A stretch of DNA of 34,520 nt from a virus: IMG/VR virus record IMGVR_UViG_3300049847_000077, positions 1 to 34,520 of that record; one strand, written 5' to 3'. Position numbers and translations under genes: made by a program. Below the pieces are notes generated by a model. It did not search any database. It was not told where the DNA came from and saw only the letters and a list, made by a program, of their open reading frames with translations. Below, in pieces: positions 5,767 through 15,288 of this stretch (the stretch's first letter is position 1; each line of letters opens with the position of its first letter).

Positions 5767-7797
5767 TTACTCAGTAATATATATGTTAACTTCTTGTATT
5801 GATATAGTAACTCCAGCAATAGGTACCCGTATTTGTGGCCTAACTGATGCTCCAACAGATGCTGATGATGCAATTATTTGTGTAAATTTTGTATACGTAG
5901 TTGTCAGAGTAATTGACTGCTCTGCTGCAATTGTAGTTACAAAGGCTCCAGATGAATCATATAGGTTAACTGCCATATATGCTGTTTGCGTCCCAGACGA
6001 TACCTTTGCAACAATGGTAAATATTTTGTAATTTGCTCCACTGCCTGGTATCCCAGTAAATGCAAATGTTTCATTTCCACTTGTTACCCTCCGTACAGCA
6101 AAACCTGTCTTTGATGTTGAATCAATAACATCAACAAGGTTAGCCGATCTATTTGCCGGATCTTGCAAGTACCTATTTGATTTATTTGAATTCCTCATCC
6201 CCTCTGCTGCATATGTTGCTATCGGATAATTACCTATTACTGTATTACCATTAATTAGCGCATCAAACTGGTATGATGACATAACTATTGCAGCAGTATT
6301 TCCAGATCCCGGAACAAATACATTATTTAGTATTAGTTCTGATGTTTTACTTAATGTTCCACCTTCAATATACAATTGACCAGTGTACCCTCCTGTTAAC
6401 GTTTGATTGTTTACAAAATTTCTTTCATAAACAGTTTCACTGTCCATTCCGATTAATCGATCAGGACGACCATTGTTTGTACTTCTGTTATTTCTTACTG
6501 TCTGTCCAATCCCTGATACAAGTGGAGACGTAAACGTTTGATTTGAGTAATTAACCCCATAATCATCGGAAATAGAACCCCAATACGTTGCAACATTCGT
6601 ATAAATAGCCGCACCGAGTTCACTGCACTGAATACCGCTTTTTGTATTGCTGTAACAATAATTATTGTGAACACTAGAATTTACACATGCATCCATTTCT
6701 ATTCCGTGCTGAAAATGATGATGACACCAATTGCCATAAACATTCATGTTTTCAGACATTGCTATGGTAACGCCTACATCTGAATAAGAATATCCAACAT
6801 CATTGTTATAAATATTTCCTTTACGGCAATAAAGCTGGGTTCGTATTCCAGAATAACCGCCATAAACTCGATTGTTGTAAACATCGAATATGCGCGTCCT
6901 TTCCATTCGAACTGCATCTCCACAATTACTGGTTGCATTTGTTATTGTGCTGTTTCTGATAACAATGTCATGGGCAAAGTAAGACGAATTAAAGTTATCA
7001 ATGTTTCCTGTCCGTATTAGGTGCCCTTTTGAGTTTTTAATTTTGCATCCATCAATAACCATTGAACCAATTGAACACCAGATCATATTATAAAACCCTG
7101 CTGTGGCTGTTTGATTTGAAGCATTTCCATCCACAGTAATCCCAAGTAATTGTAATTTATAATCGCTTAAGCTCTCGATTAATCCAACTCCGGTTCCTGC
7201 TGAATTTGTTTTGTGATACAGAGTTCCAGATCCAGATATTATTACATCCCTGGTCACACTTAATTTTGAAGAAACGTATGTTTTACCTGCCAAAAGAACA
7301 ACTTCAGGGAAATTTGATATTGCAAATTGCAATGCGGCTGTATCGTCTGTAGTTCCATCCCCAACAGCACCAAAATCTTCAGGAGTTACACGTTCTCGCA
7401 GTTTGGATAGCACATTACGCAATACCGCAGAAGCTCCCAATTGAATGAATCCGACAATCGATGATCCGGTAGAACTTATTATTTTTGTAATAAAACCCTG
7501 AACCGTTGTAAATACAGACCCACTTGAACCATCATTTGCAATGATATAATTAGCATTCAATTGATCAAATCTAACTGCGTCCCCAGCGGATACTCCTGCT
7601 TGTAAGTTTATAATTCTATTATTACCCATTGGCAGAGAAGCGGCCATTGGAGTTTGGCCATCTGCTGCAATTGACGCTGTTAGCGCCGTACTCATGTCAC
7701 TAACTAGTGAATTAAACACGGTGCTATCAATGATAGTCCCAGCAACAACTGGTTGCCCGGCTGGAGGTGAATATGTTCCTGATCCGTTACGTGGCAT
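5767..7797 (-). CDS. Tailspike/tail fibre with right-handed beta-helix
   Basis: 676 residues. The N-terminus (MPRNGSGTYSPPAGQPVVAG) is the common virion-attachment start of podophage fibres. Near residues 137-157 comes VTPEDFGAVGDGTTDDTAAL, the signature that opens pectate-lyase-type beta-helices in tailspikes, followed by about 350 residues of N-rich parallel-helix repeats such as SMVIDGCKIKNSKGH and IYNNDVGYSYSDVG. The last 130 residues look like a beta-sandwich, possibly carbohydrate-binding. It probably binds, and may cleave, a surface polysaccharide; catalytic residues cannot be assigned. The DNA is clearly AT-richer than the flanking virion genes from about 5767 to 7300, suggesting an exchanged receptor-binding module. 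Confidence 0.85.
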   Translation of the reverse strand: MPRNGSGTYSPPAGQPVVAGTIIDSTVFNSLVSDMSTALTASIAADGQTPMAASLPMGNNRIINLQAGVSAGDAVRFDQLNANYIIANDGSSGSVFTTVQGFITKIISSTGSSIVGFIQLGASAVLRNVLSKLRERVTPEDFGAVGDGTTDDTAALQFAISNFPEVVLLAGKTYVSSKLSVTRDVIISGSGTLYHKTNSAGTGVGLIESLSDYKLQLLGITVDGNASNQTATAGFYNMIWCSIGSMVIDGCKIKNSKGHLIRTGNIDNFNSSYFAHDIVIRNSTITNATSNCGDAVRMERTRIFDVYNNRVYGGYSGIRTQLYCRKGNIYNNDVGYSYSDVGVTIAMSENMNVYGNWCHHHFQHGIEMDACVNSSVHNNYCYSNTKSGIQCSELGAAIYTNVATYWGSISDDYGVNYSNQTFTSPLVSGIGQTVRNNRSTNNGRPDRLIGMDSETVYERNFVNNQTLTGGYTGQLYIEGGTLSKTSELILNNVFVPGSGNTAAIVMSSYQFDALINGNTVIGNYPIATYAAEGMRNSNKSNRYLQDPANRSANLVDVIDSTSKTGFAVRRVTSGNETFAFTGIPGSGANYKIFTIVAKVSSGTQTAYMAVNLYDSSGAFVTTIAAEQSITLTTTYTKFTQIIASSASVGASVRPQIRVPIAGVTISIQEVNIYITE

Positions 7798-7799
7798 GT

Positions 7800-9794
7800 T
7801 TACTCCGTTGTGCTAGGTGATATTTGTTGAACAGACTGCGCTTGACCGGCGCGTTTTGTGAACTCTTCGATAGCTTTTGACAATGCACTATGATCTATAC
7901 CAGTTTCCTTCATTGCTTGCAATGCCATTTCTGGATTTTTCATAAGCTCAGGAAGGGCCGCCTGTAAATCAGCCGCTTTACCTGACCATAATTTATTATA
8001 AAAATCTAATGGTTTGCTAATTAAAGGAAAGTCAGTAGCCCATCCTGGTAATCCTGCTTGCCTTATCATGTTATTCGTCATTAGGTTTTTAGCAGTATCA
8101 GATCCGCTTGTTTGTGCCATCGCATTGATTGCATTGCGGTGTGATGCATCTTTTGCGATATTTTCAAACGTTGCTAACGCCTCAGGAGTTACTGAGTTCT
8201 CCATAGTAGCGCCGGTCCATCCTGTCGCATTTTTTGGAGTTAATGGATCTTGTAATGCTTTTGTATAGTTTTCATTAAACATCTTGGCTGGGTCTGCGTC
8301 TTTTTGAACGTATTCAGCCGAGCTTGGCGTGAGTTTCTTGTACAAATAATCTGCCACGTTCATCGTGTTAAGTTCTGGCATCATTTTTGTGTAGGCTGCG
8401 TTTGCATCGGCATAGCCTGGCAAATTTTTCGCCATCCACGCCTTAAGCGCATCTGCTACACCTAAAGCAGACTGGCGTAGCTCCCCAGTCGGAATGCCTC
8501 CACTCCCTGGCACACCACTACCAATATGCTCTTTCAGACCTTTGTCGATAGTTTGCAGCGTTTTACCTGTATATGTTGCGGGTTGTGATTCAACGGTTTT
8601 TACAATCGGATTTCCACTTGCATCTAACAGACCAGTTTTAACCTCTCCACCGGTAACCGCTGGAGTCATTTGCAATGATTCGCCCTTGTTTGAGGCTATC
8701 TTTTGAGCTTGTGATAGAGCTGGCTTCATAGCATCACGGCTCATTAGATCATTCAATACATCGTCGGCTTTAACTACTGCATTTTTTGGGCCTTCGTACA
8801 AGACTTTGGCTTTTTCTTGAATAGCTTGTTTTACCGCTGCTCGTTCCTCCGGCGTTTTTGCAATGCTCTTCAATTTATCTGCTAATAATTGACGTTGAGA
8901 TGCGCTGTATTCCGCCATGCCAGAATCTAACTTATTAACTATTGCTTTTTCTAAGCTAGTTATGCCGGAGTTATTCGCAACCTCTGCTGTTGACCGTTGA
9001 TATCCTTCAGTATTACCTGAATGTGGCACTTCTTTTTGTGACGATACCACTAGGTTATCATAAACGTCTTTAGCCTTGCTGCCTGCCGCTGTTTTTAGCA
9101 GATTACCTAAAATAACCTGTTTACCGCTTGCAGTTAGTGGATCTACAACAGCCGCTTTCACGGCTTTAACTGGTTTAGATACAGCGCCAACGGCTATATT
9201 GATTGGGTTAATTTTCTGGCCTACTTGTGCAGCTTTAGTGCCAACGGTTTGCACTACATTGCCTAGCTGCCCAATCTTTGAACCTTCGCCAGCATTAGCG
9301 GCTAATCCGCCTAGTTTAGTTACAGCAGGACCGCCCATTGTTAGTACAGTGGAAAGATCAAGCAATGCACCAGTAGGATCGTTTCCGACGGTGTTCAGTA
9401 TTTTCTGTCCTGAACCATATCTGTTTTCTGCAAATTGTTTAACAGCAGAAGCAGTTTTACGGGCTTTATCTTCACTGTTATCACTTACCTTGCCAGATAA
9501 TAGGTCATTCAAAGAAGTGCTTAACAATGATTCTGCTTTTTTACTTTTAAGACCTAAATAATCAGCTCCATGCTCTAATGCGCCAACAGTTGCATTGCCC
9601 ATCATGTCTAGAGTATCTACTGGATGGCGTACCATGTTATACAGTCCGCCCAATACTCCAACCGTAGATTTAGGCAGGTTTTTAAGCGCAGTAAGCGGAA
9701 CTTGCCCCGGAGTTAAATCAGGCTGAGTGGCATCAATAGTAATCGATGGCGTAACCTGTTCTTGTGGTGCCTGTATCGTGAATTTGACAGCCAT
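7800..9794 (-). CDS. Large internal virion/ejection protein candidate, 664 aa
   Basis: ATG 9794 has AGGGG upstream. The N-terminal region has hydrophobic, glycine-rich stretches (TVGVLGGLYNMV and LGGLAANAGEGSKIGQLGNV), and the C-terminal two thirds are long helices rich in A, K and Q. There is no enzymatic motif I can place. Large helical proteins between the tail-completion genes and the spike in podophages are usually internal proteins ejected with the DNA, and I infer that role here from position and composition. The C-terminus is QSVQQISPSTTE. Confidence 0.6.
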   Translation of the reverse strand: MAVKFTIQAPQEQVTPSITIDATQPDLTPGQVPLTALKNLPKSTVGVLGGLYNMVRHPVDTLDMMGNATVGALEHGADYLGLKSKKAESLLSTSLNDLLSGKVSDNSEDKARKTASAVKQFAENRYGSGQKILNTVGNDPTGALLDLSTVLTMGGPAVTKLGGLAANAGEGSKIGQLGNVVQTVGTKAAQVGQKINPINIAVGAVSKPVKAVKAAVVDPLTASGKQVILGNLLKTAAGSKAKDVYDNLVVSSQKEVPHSGNTEGYQRSTAEVANNSGITSLEKAIVNKLDSGMAEYSASQRQLLADKLKSIAKTPEERAAVKQAIQEKAKVLYEGPKNAVVKADDVLNDLMSRDAMKPALSQAQKIASNKGESLQMTPAVTGGEVKTGLLDASGNPIVKTVESQPATYTGKTLQTIDKGLKEHIGSGVPGSGGIPTGELRQSALGVADALKAWMAKNLPGYADANAAYTKMMPELNTMNVADYLYKKLTPSSAEYVQKDADPAKMFNENYTKALQDPLTPKNATGWTGATMENSVTPEALATFENIAKDASHRNAINAMAQTSGSDTAKNLMTNNMIRQAGLPGWATDFPLISKPLDFYNKLWSGKAADLQAALPELMKNPEMALQAMKETGIDHSALSKAIEEFTKRAGQAQSVQQISPSTTE

Positions 9795-9803
9795 GTTTAA
9801 CCC

Positions 9804-11525
9804 CTATTGTGTTTTTTTGCCGCCAACTTGTGACCATTTCCCATTTACTACCATCCACTTGCTACCATCATCACCTGTCGCCGTAGTGCCGTTTTTGTAG
9901 TTATTTGCAGGAGGTAATCCTGTTGTAACTACTGGTTGAGTAATCGCTGTTTCGGAAGCTGTTTTTTCTGGCTTGAACATTGGATTAGCGGTTGAGTATT
10001 TGTCTAGTTCATCCTCAAAACCAGAATCTAGCTGCCCATGTTTTCGCTCGTATTCACGCGCCATTTTAGCAACTTCAATAGACCGATCGTTCATCTTTTT
10101 GGTTCGGTCTAGTAACAGTTTACGGCCTTCAGGTGAATTGCTTAATGATACGGTTGTTTGTTCAAGGGCTTGTCTGTCGCCTTCGCTCATTGCGCCAGGG
10201 AGCAGATTTACGCCCCCTTGATTTTTAGCCTTCAAAAACATCTCAGTTGTAATTTGTTTAATTGCTTCTTCTTGAGGTAATCCAGCAACATCAATACCAA
10301 AAGTAGAGGCTAATGACTTAAGCTTGCTCATTGTCTGAGCGCCACTACCTGACGACAATCCAGACGTATCAAGCAATGTCGATAACCGATCAATGTTTGA
10401 TTTATTACTCAAAGCGGACCTATATTCATCACTGTAAGAGTTCGAAAGGCCAGCATAGTGCTTCGTTCTCTCAAGGCTATAAAGCTTTGATCCTTCGCTT
10501 TGAACTGGTATACCACCGCCGCTAGATTGCTGTGGTTGTGGTTGCTGACCATTACCGTATTTGTCCATCCATGCCGATACAGCTTGTTCACGTGATGATG
10601 GATCTTGTATGGTTAGCAGTTTTTTAAGTTGTTCTTGTGGAGTTCCTGCTACTTCTCCAAGTCTGCTTTGTTGTACTGGTTGAGGCGATCCACCACCAGC
10701 TCTATCTACCAGTGAAGATCTAAGAACTAAAGATGTAGATCCATCAATATTATTTACTGGAACGACTTCTTGTTTAGATTTAGCTCTTTCAATTGCGGTA
10801 GTTTCAGCGCCTTTAATACCCGCATTAGATTCTGAATACCCTGGAGCCGTAGTTATCCCACCAGTATTTACATTAAATACCTGACCTGAGTCAGTTTTTG
10901 GGTTATAGACCTGCGTTCCATCTGGCAATATATTTAGGTCGCCCTGTTTTGCTACAAACGTTGCATCATTCCGTGCTTTACCGGTTTCATATTGCCCAAT
11001 CTGCAATGGGTTTTGACCCTTGGCAGCCATATTTTTTTCTTCATCGGTCATGAGCGTATAATTTTTAATTATGTCGTTTGCCAGTGTCTCATTGCCATCT
11101 TGATACGCCGCCAACGCCTGAGCCATTGCTGAATTTTTACGGTTCTCAGCAGCAGATGGCGGAACTGCTCCATCAACTTGTGCGCTAGGTTGCGGTGCGC
11201 TTGTGCCTTGTCCTTGATTGACCGCTGAAGATCCGCCACCTAAACCAGCCATTTTATTAAACTGATCTGTTCGGTATTGCATCAACTTTCCGGCGATTTC
11301 GGTATTTTTCTTGTTGATGTCTTCTTGCATCTTGTTGCCAAAATAACCTTGCGCAACGTCACTCACTAAAGATAGAGGGCTTTTTGGGATAGCCCATCCG
11401 CCAACCATTTCAGTACCTTGTGATGGCTGCATAGCTCGCTGGCGTAACAGATCAGCAAACTGCTGTTTTCGTGCTAAATCTTGCTGCATTACTGATAAAT
11501 CAGGAGGAACGAATGATCCAGCCAT
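9804..11525 (-). CDS. Internal virion protein candidate, 573 aa
   Basis: A strong ribosome site AGGAGG precedes ATG 11525. The N-terminus (DLARKQQFADLLRQRAMQPS) is helical, followed by the phrase GGWAIPKSPLSLVSDVAQG, which I associate with structural proteins of BPP-1-like and related podophages. The middle is low-complexity, rich in Q, S, G and P; the C-terminal third is helical and ends in a short basic, beta-like tail. No catalytic motif is visible. It sits between the S74-domain protein and the larger internal protein, so a role in the ejected core is the best guess. Confidence 0.55.
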   Translation of the reverse strand: MAGSFVPPDLSVMQQDLARKQQFADLLRQRAMQPSQGTEMVGGWAIPKSPLSLVSDVAQGYFGNKMQEDINKKNTEIAGKLMQYRTDQFNKMAGLGGGSSAVNQGQGTSAPQPSAQVDGAVPPSAAENRKNSAMAQALAAYQDGNETLANDIIKNYTLMTDEEKNMAAKGQNPLQIGQYETGKARNDATFVAKQGDLNILPDGTQVYNPKTDSGQVFNVNTGGITTAPGYSESNAGIKGAETTAIERAKSKQEVVPVNNIDGSTSLVLRSSLVDRAGGGSPQPVQQSRLGEVAGTPQEQLKKLLTIQDPSSREQAVSAWMDKYGNGQQPQPQQSSGGGIPVQSEGSKLYSLERTKHYAGLSNSYSDEYRSALSNKSNIDRLSTLLDTSGLSSGSGAQTMSKLKSLASTFGIDVAGLPQEEAIKQITTEMFLKAKNQGGVNLLPGAMSEGDRQALEQTTVSLSNSPEGRKLLLDRTKKMNDRSIEVAKMAREYERKHGQLDSGFEDELDKYSTANPMFKPEKTASETAITQPVVTTGLPPANNYKNGTTATGDDGSKWMVVNGKWSQVGGKKTQ

Positions 11526-11526
11526 T

Positions 11527-12540
11527 TTATAAACCTCCTATTTTCGAGTAGTCTACAGCGTAATATCCGTTATCCTGCATGTGTACAGAATCAGGTATTT
11601 GTTCGATAAGCTCTTGAGCAATTACACCTAGATGGCGTTTATCTGTGTCTGATTCGGTTTTGTAGTTGAACAGATAAATATTAACACCATTGCTTAGTTC
11701 ACCGACTTTTTCAATGTTTTTCTTCAGTCGAATATCTGAAAACATCATGTACGCCATACCAGCATCTTTTATTCCGTTAATCATGTTGTTTTGCTGTCCT
11801 ACCTTGGCATTGTACAGTCCTTGGTTGTATTGAGCCTGACCTTGAGCGGCACCAAGGTAATCAGCCCCGCCAGTGGTTGCTTGCATTGGTGTATTCGTGA
11901 AGCTTGGCATTGACACTTGCGAGCCAGAACGGACAGCGTTTAACATGTTTAATGGCTGGTTTTGCAGTGCCGTCTTAAGCTGGAGCTGCTGATTTTGAGC
12001 ATTTTGACCAACGTTAATCCCATTCAAAGCGGCCTGCATACGAAGGTCATTTTCGCTTTGGCTTTGTTGGGTCATGGCATTATTGTATGCCTCAGAACCT
12101 TGCATAATCCCTTGATTAGCTAGTTGAGACTCAAGCGCTTTGCGTGATTGCTCCATTTGCGGCTGAAAGCGAGCCATTAAGGCATCTTGCCCAGTCTGTC
12201 CAGCATTCACCATTGATGCAGGTAGATTAGCTTCTGTTATGTTATTGCTCAGCGCAGAGTCAACATATCCAAGCCCACGACCTGCCAGGCTAGATAATCC
12301 CAAACTTGTTTGATTTTGCTGGTTTAATAATTGTTGTTGTGCTGGTGATAAATACTGCTTTGCAGTCCACCCCGCATCAGGATCAGTTCCTTCATGCGTA
12401 TAAGTTAGCCCACCATATGGCGTTTCTTGATTGACTCGATTGGCTTTAGTTGCATATCGTGCGGCATCTAAATTGCCAGCGGCTGTCTGTTGAGCTGCTG
12501 CTGCATAGTCTGGTGCCGCTGGCATTGATGGTGCGCACAT
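11527..12540 (-). CDS. Virion protein with C-terminal Peptidase S74-like (intramolecular chaperone) domain
   Basis: 337 residues. Residues 1-266 are A-, Q- and N-rich and helical, unlike a fibre shaft. From 267 on, FSDIRLKKNIEKVGELSNGV starts an S74 (endosialidase-type chaperone) domain; Ser268 and Lys273 have the S-x4-K spacing of the catalytic dyad, and HLGVIAQELIEQIPD is the second conserved block. The family trimerises and cleaves itself off fibre proteins. The domain here is about 71 residues, shorter than usual. SD AGGGG precedes ATG 12540. Most likely an internal or tail-associated protein. Confidence 0.72.
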   Translation of the reverse strand: MCAPSMPAAPDYAAAAQQTAAGNLDAARYATKANRVNQETPYGGLTYTHEGTDPDAGWTAKQYLSPAQQQLLNQQNQTSLGLSSLAGRGLGYVDSALSNNITEANLPASMVNAGQTGQDALMARFQPQMEQSRKALESQLANQGIMQGSEAYNNAMTQQSQSENDLRMQAALNGINVGQNAQNQQLQLKTALQNQPLNMLNAVRSGSQVSMPSFTNTPMQATTGGADYLGAAQGQAQYNQGLYNAKVGQQNNMINGIKDAGMAYMMFSDIRLKKNIEKVGELSNGVNIYLFNYKTESDTDKRHLGVIAQELIEQIPDSVHMQDNGYYAVDYSKIGGL

Positions 12541-12549
12541 ATTTAACCC

Positions 12550-13011
12550 CTAGAAATTATAAACCATTGCTTGCGCGGCATGTTTAAACCCCATCCGCTC
12601 CCACAATTTAGCTACCCGTAAATCTGTTACTGCTGAAACATGTAAGCGCTTAACGCCACGCTTACCAAGCTCTTCTATGCCGAATTGTACCAGTTTCTTA
12701 CCTACGCCATTGCGATGGTCTTTTAACATGAATAGCGCGTCTTCTTGCGCGATTAAATCGCCATTGTGCATATCGTTGGTGATGTAAACATTGCAGTAGC
12801 CAACAGCTTCACCGCCAAACCTGCAAACGATAGTTAAAAGCCATCCTCCAATTGATGCGCGTGAATACTCGGACAATCTAGGATTAAACGGAGACACGTT
12901 TATACCTGCTGCTTCCATGCGCTTGGTCATTTCCGCATAGTGAAGTTTATACAATGGCATCAAGTCATTTAATGATTCATCAAACCCTTCAAGTGAGAAT
13001 TGATAATCCAT
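12550..13011 (-). CDS. GNAT-family N-acetyltransferase
   Basis: 153 residues. The acetyl-CoA binding loop is visible as LKDHRNGVGKKLVQFGIEEL (R/Q-x-x-G-x-G/A pattern, about residues 95-114). It is preceded by a beta strand EDALFML and followed by RLHVSAVTDLRVAKLWERMGF, the typical last part of the fold. The substrate is unknown. The gene is inside the virion block, overlapping the gp10-like gene by one base (TAATG) with GGAGGGG upstream. GNAT genes recur at this place in BPP-1-like podophages, where the target has not been settled to my knowledge. Confidence 0.82.
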   Translation of the reverse strand: MDYQFSLEGFDESLNDLMPLYKLHYAEMTKRMEAAGINVSPFNPRLSEYSRASIGGWLLTIVCRFGGEAVGYCNVYITNDMHNGDLIAQEDALFMLKDHRNGVGKKLVQFGIEELGKRGVKRLHVSAVTDLRVAKLWERMGFKHAAQAMVYNF

Positions 13012-14570
13012 TAAATTACCCCTCCCTGCTCGATCAGATAATCAGTGGATGCCCATTGTATGCGGATGTTTTTACTTGACCCTAGAATGTGTGCTGAAAA
13101 GCAGTAACCAAGGCCGTATGATGTTTGCCAGTCGCGTTTAAGACTTAAACCTCCGCCCCAGAAAGCCGCGTCCCATGATGATGATGACCATGTTGCTGGC
13201 GGTGGATATGCTGGTGAAAAACTAGGCGTGCCAGTCGGAGATGAAACATCGAAGTCGGTATTGATGCCAAAAAGGAACGAAGGCACGCCATCGGTAGAAA
13301 TAATTGGGCGAACCATTTTTACCTGCTTAAGCTGCCCTCTGTTTCCAAAATAGCTAAACGACTGTTGAGCCTCAAAATTGATATTGTTACCATTGTCTGC
13401 GTAGGTATCCCACGCCTTGCATACTACGCCATCTGATCCAAAGTAAAGCGCATCACCGGATATTGTCCAACAGGCTGCATTCCATCCCGTGAATCTTGAC
13501 CATGCGCCTGAGATGGTATTCATCACAAGCTGATAAGATTGAGTCGATGAAATTGGCACGTTGATGATCAACATGTTCATCTGTGGATGTAGGATTGTTT
13601 CCCATCCGAACAGCGAACTATAAAGCCCTGAATACTCGCTTAATACGTGCTGAATCTTGTCGGTAATCATGTCGGCATTGTTGATGCTTGATGACATAAG
13701 CGACTTAGACAGAGGCGCTAAACCGTCCTGGCAAAGAATCGTAAGCTCACCACCCATTTTCATCATACAGCGGCGACCAATTGGCGAGTTAAAATCAAAC
13801 ACTCCAATCAGTGCCCATGTTGATGATGAAGCTGGATCTGTACCTTTGTATATCGCCACCTGCCCCTCGGATGACATAAATACAGCGTAATCATCCATAC
13901 CATAACCAGCATCAAGCGACCATGTGCCCATAGCCATTAAATAACCGCCATAGGTGAACAGGCTACCAAAATCAAGAGAAGCAGCCGCACCACCAACTGA
14001 TAGCGTTGGTAAATACCAAATTTTAGTGCTGTTTTTCTCGATAAACCATAAGCGGTTTTTGAAGGCATTTACGCTGATCAGGCTGGTCGTTGTTACTCCA
14101 GTAATAGCTGGAACTGATACGCCATCGATCGCAGTCCATGTTGTGCCATTAAATAGCTGCGGTTTATCTGAACCGTTCACCATGTAAAGGAAATTGCCGC
14201 CAGCCGTGCCAAAATTGCAGTGTTGATGCTTGCTCGATGTCTGCCCGGTTACTACAGCAGCACCAACAGCACCCGCTACGGTTACATCGTAAATATTTGA
14301 TCCAGCTGATGCGAATAGTTTAATGCCACCGCCTGGGGGTGAATAACTAGCTAGAGTGCTCACCGTTCCAGTTATACCTGTAGCCCAGTTGCTATATCCA
14401 TTGCGCACAATTACATCAAACGGAGTGCAGAAGAAATTATCCAGCTTCACCGCATCATCTGGCTTCATATCCGCGATTGGGTCGCGTGCGTTCCATCCAC
14501 CTACAGGAGCCGGAACTGATAGCGTTTGCGATGTTTGGCGGCGACTTAATCGCGTTTGAGGTGATCTCAT
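13011..14570 (-). CDS. Tail/DNA-stabilisation protein, P22 gp10-like, beta-propeller type
   Basis: 519 residues, rich in beta strands and aromatic residues with regular repeats such as NGSDKPQLFNGTTWTAIDGV and FKNRLWFIEKNSTKIWYLP, which suggest propeller blades. The opening APVGGWNARDPIADMKPDDA is typical of phage proteins that close the portal and form the tail hub (packaged-DNA stabilisation, gp10-like). Starts in an ATGA overlap with the adaptor-like gene upstream. The assignment rests on this N-terminal phrase, size and position; no full-length match was run. Confidence 0.68.
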   Translation of the reverse strand: MRSPQTRLSRRQTSQTLSVPAPVGGWNARDPIADMKPDDAVKLDNFFCTPFDVIVRNGYSNWATGITGTVSTLASYSPPGGGIKLFASAGSNIYDVTVAGAVGAAVVTGQTSSKHQHCNFGTAGGNFLYMVNGSDKPQLFNGTTWTAIDGVSVPAITGVTTTSLISVNAFKNRLWFIEKNSTKIWYLPTLSVGGAAASLDFGSLFTYGGYLMAMGTWSLDAGYGMDDYAVFMSSEGQVAIYKGTDPASSSTWALIGVFDFNSPIGRRCMMKMGGELTILCQDGLAPLSKSLMSSSINNADMITDKIQHVLSEYSGLYSSLFGWETILHPQMNMLIINVPISSTQSYQLVMNTISGAWSRFTGWNAACWTISGDALYFGSDGVVCKAWDTYADNGNNINFEAQQSFSYFGNRGQLKQVKMVRPIISTDGVPSFLFGINTDFDVSSPTGTPSFSPAYPPPATWSSSSWDAAFWGGGLSLKRDWQTSYGLGYCFSAHILGSSKNIRIQWASTDYLIEQGGVI

Positions 14571-15277
14571 ACAGGCCAGCTTCCAGCGGGTACGAATATA
14601 CCGGGGATTATTTCCTGTGGCGCGCCATCCATATACAGGATAGGCTTACCGCCATCATGGCTTATTGCATTGGTCACGCGGCGTTCATACTTGGCGTAGT
14701 CCTCCGCATAATCAAGCCCTTTGATCTGTTTCCAGCGCCAGATTGTGCCCAATATGATTAGCTGATCGTCTAACCGTGGAGTGTCTGCGTCATTAGTCCA
14801 AACGTCAGATGATGATGCTGTTGATGTGCTGATCCAGTTTTTAGTGATGTACTCAAACGCGCATGAATCACCAGCGGCAGGAGTAGGGTAAAAATTGATG
14901 CTATCATTGATAATTCGATAGGATGAAAACGGCCCATTAATTGCAATGGCCTTGGCTTCTTGCCAGTCTTGCAGAGAGCGAGGCCCATATACTGGCCTGC
15001 GTAGTGTTCTATCCCAGATTGTTTCGTTTACTACCCACTTGCAGCCCGGTGCAATCGTAGACATTGCGCCTTGTATCTGCGTTGCTACCGTGGTGAATAG
15101 CGCCTCAAGCTGCAATGCTTGCCATTGATAGCGGTCGGCAAGATCCTGCCCTTCTTCGTTGCTAATCTCTAGCAATTGCTGAATTTGTGGATCTTGCGAC
15201 GCAAAAGCAACGTTTGGCGATGTGATGCCGATACGGGTGCAAACACGCTGGATTATTTGCAAACATGTAAGCGCCAT
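14567..15277 (-). CDS. Head-tail adaptor-like protein, 236 aa
   Basis: Starts ALTCLQIIQRVCTRIGITSP, then SNEEGQDLADRYQWQALQ and a middle with WVVNETIWDRTLRRPVYGPR. This sequence of helix, QW-containing helix and IWDRTLRRPVYGPR-like segment is frequent in podophage proteins annotated as adaptor or tail-tube proteins that bind below the portal. Its location between capsid genes and the gp10-like gene agrees. ATG 15277 has AGGA ten bases upstream, slightly far. Function inferred from position and family resemblance. Confidence 0.62.
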   Translation of the reverse strand: MALTCLQIIQRVCTRIGITSPNVAFASQDPQIQQLLEISNEEGQDLADRYQWQALQLEALFTTVATQIQGAMSTIAPGCKWVVNETIWDRTLRRPVYGPRSLQDWQEAKAIAINGPFSSYRIINDSINFYPTPAAGDSCAFEYITKNWISTSTASSSDVWTNDADTPRLDDQLIILGTIWRWKQIKGLDYAEDYAKYERRVTNAISHDGGKPILYMDGAPQEIIPGIFVPAGSWPV

Positions 15278-15288
15278 ATCTGTTTATC

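Noticed and set aside
5767-6031. 89-codon + strand frame at the tailspike end
   Set aside because: Shadow in an AT-rich gene; no ribosome site and no neighbour on that strand.
9076-9561. 161-codon + strand open frame
   Set aside because: It is antisense to the large internal virion protein, has no ribosome site, and reflects that gene's codon bias.
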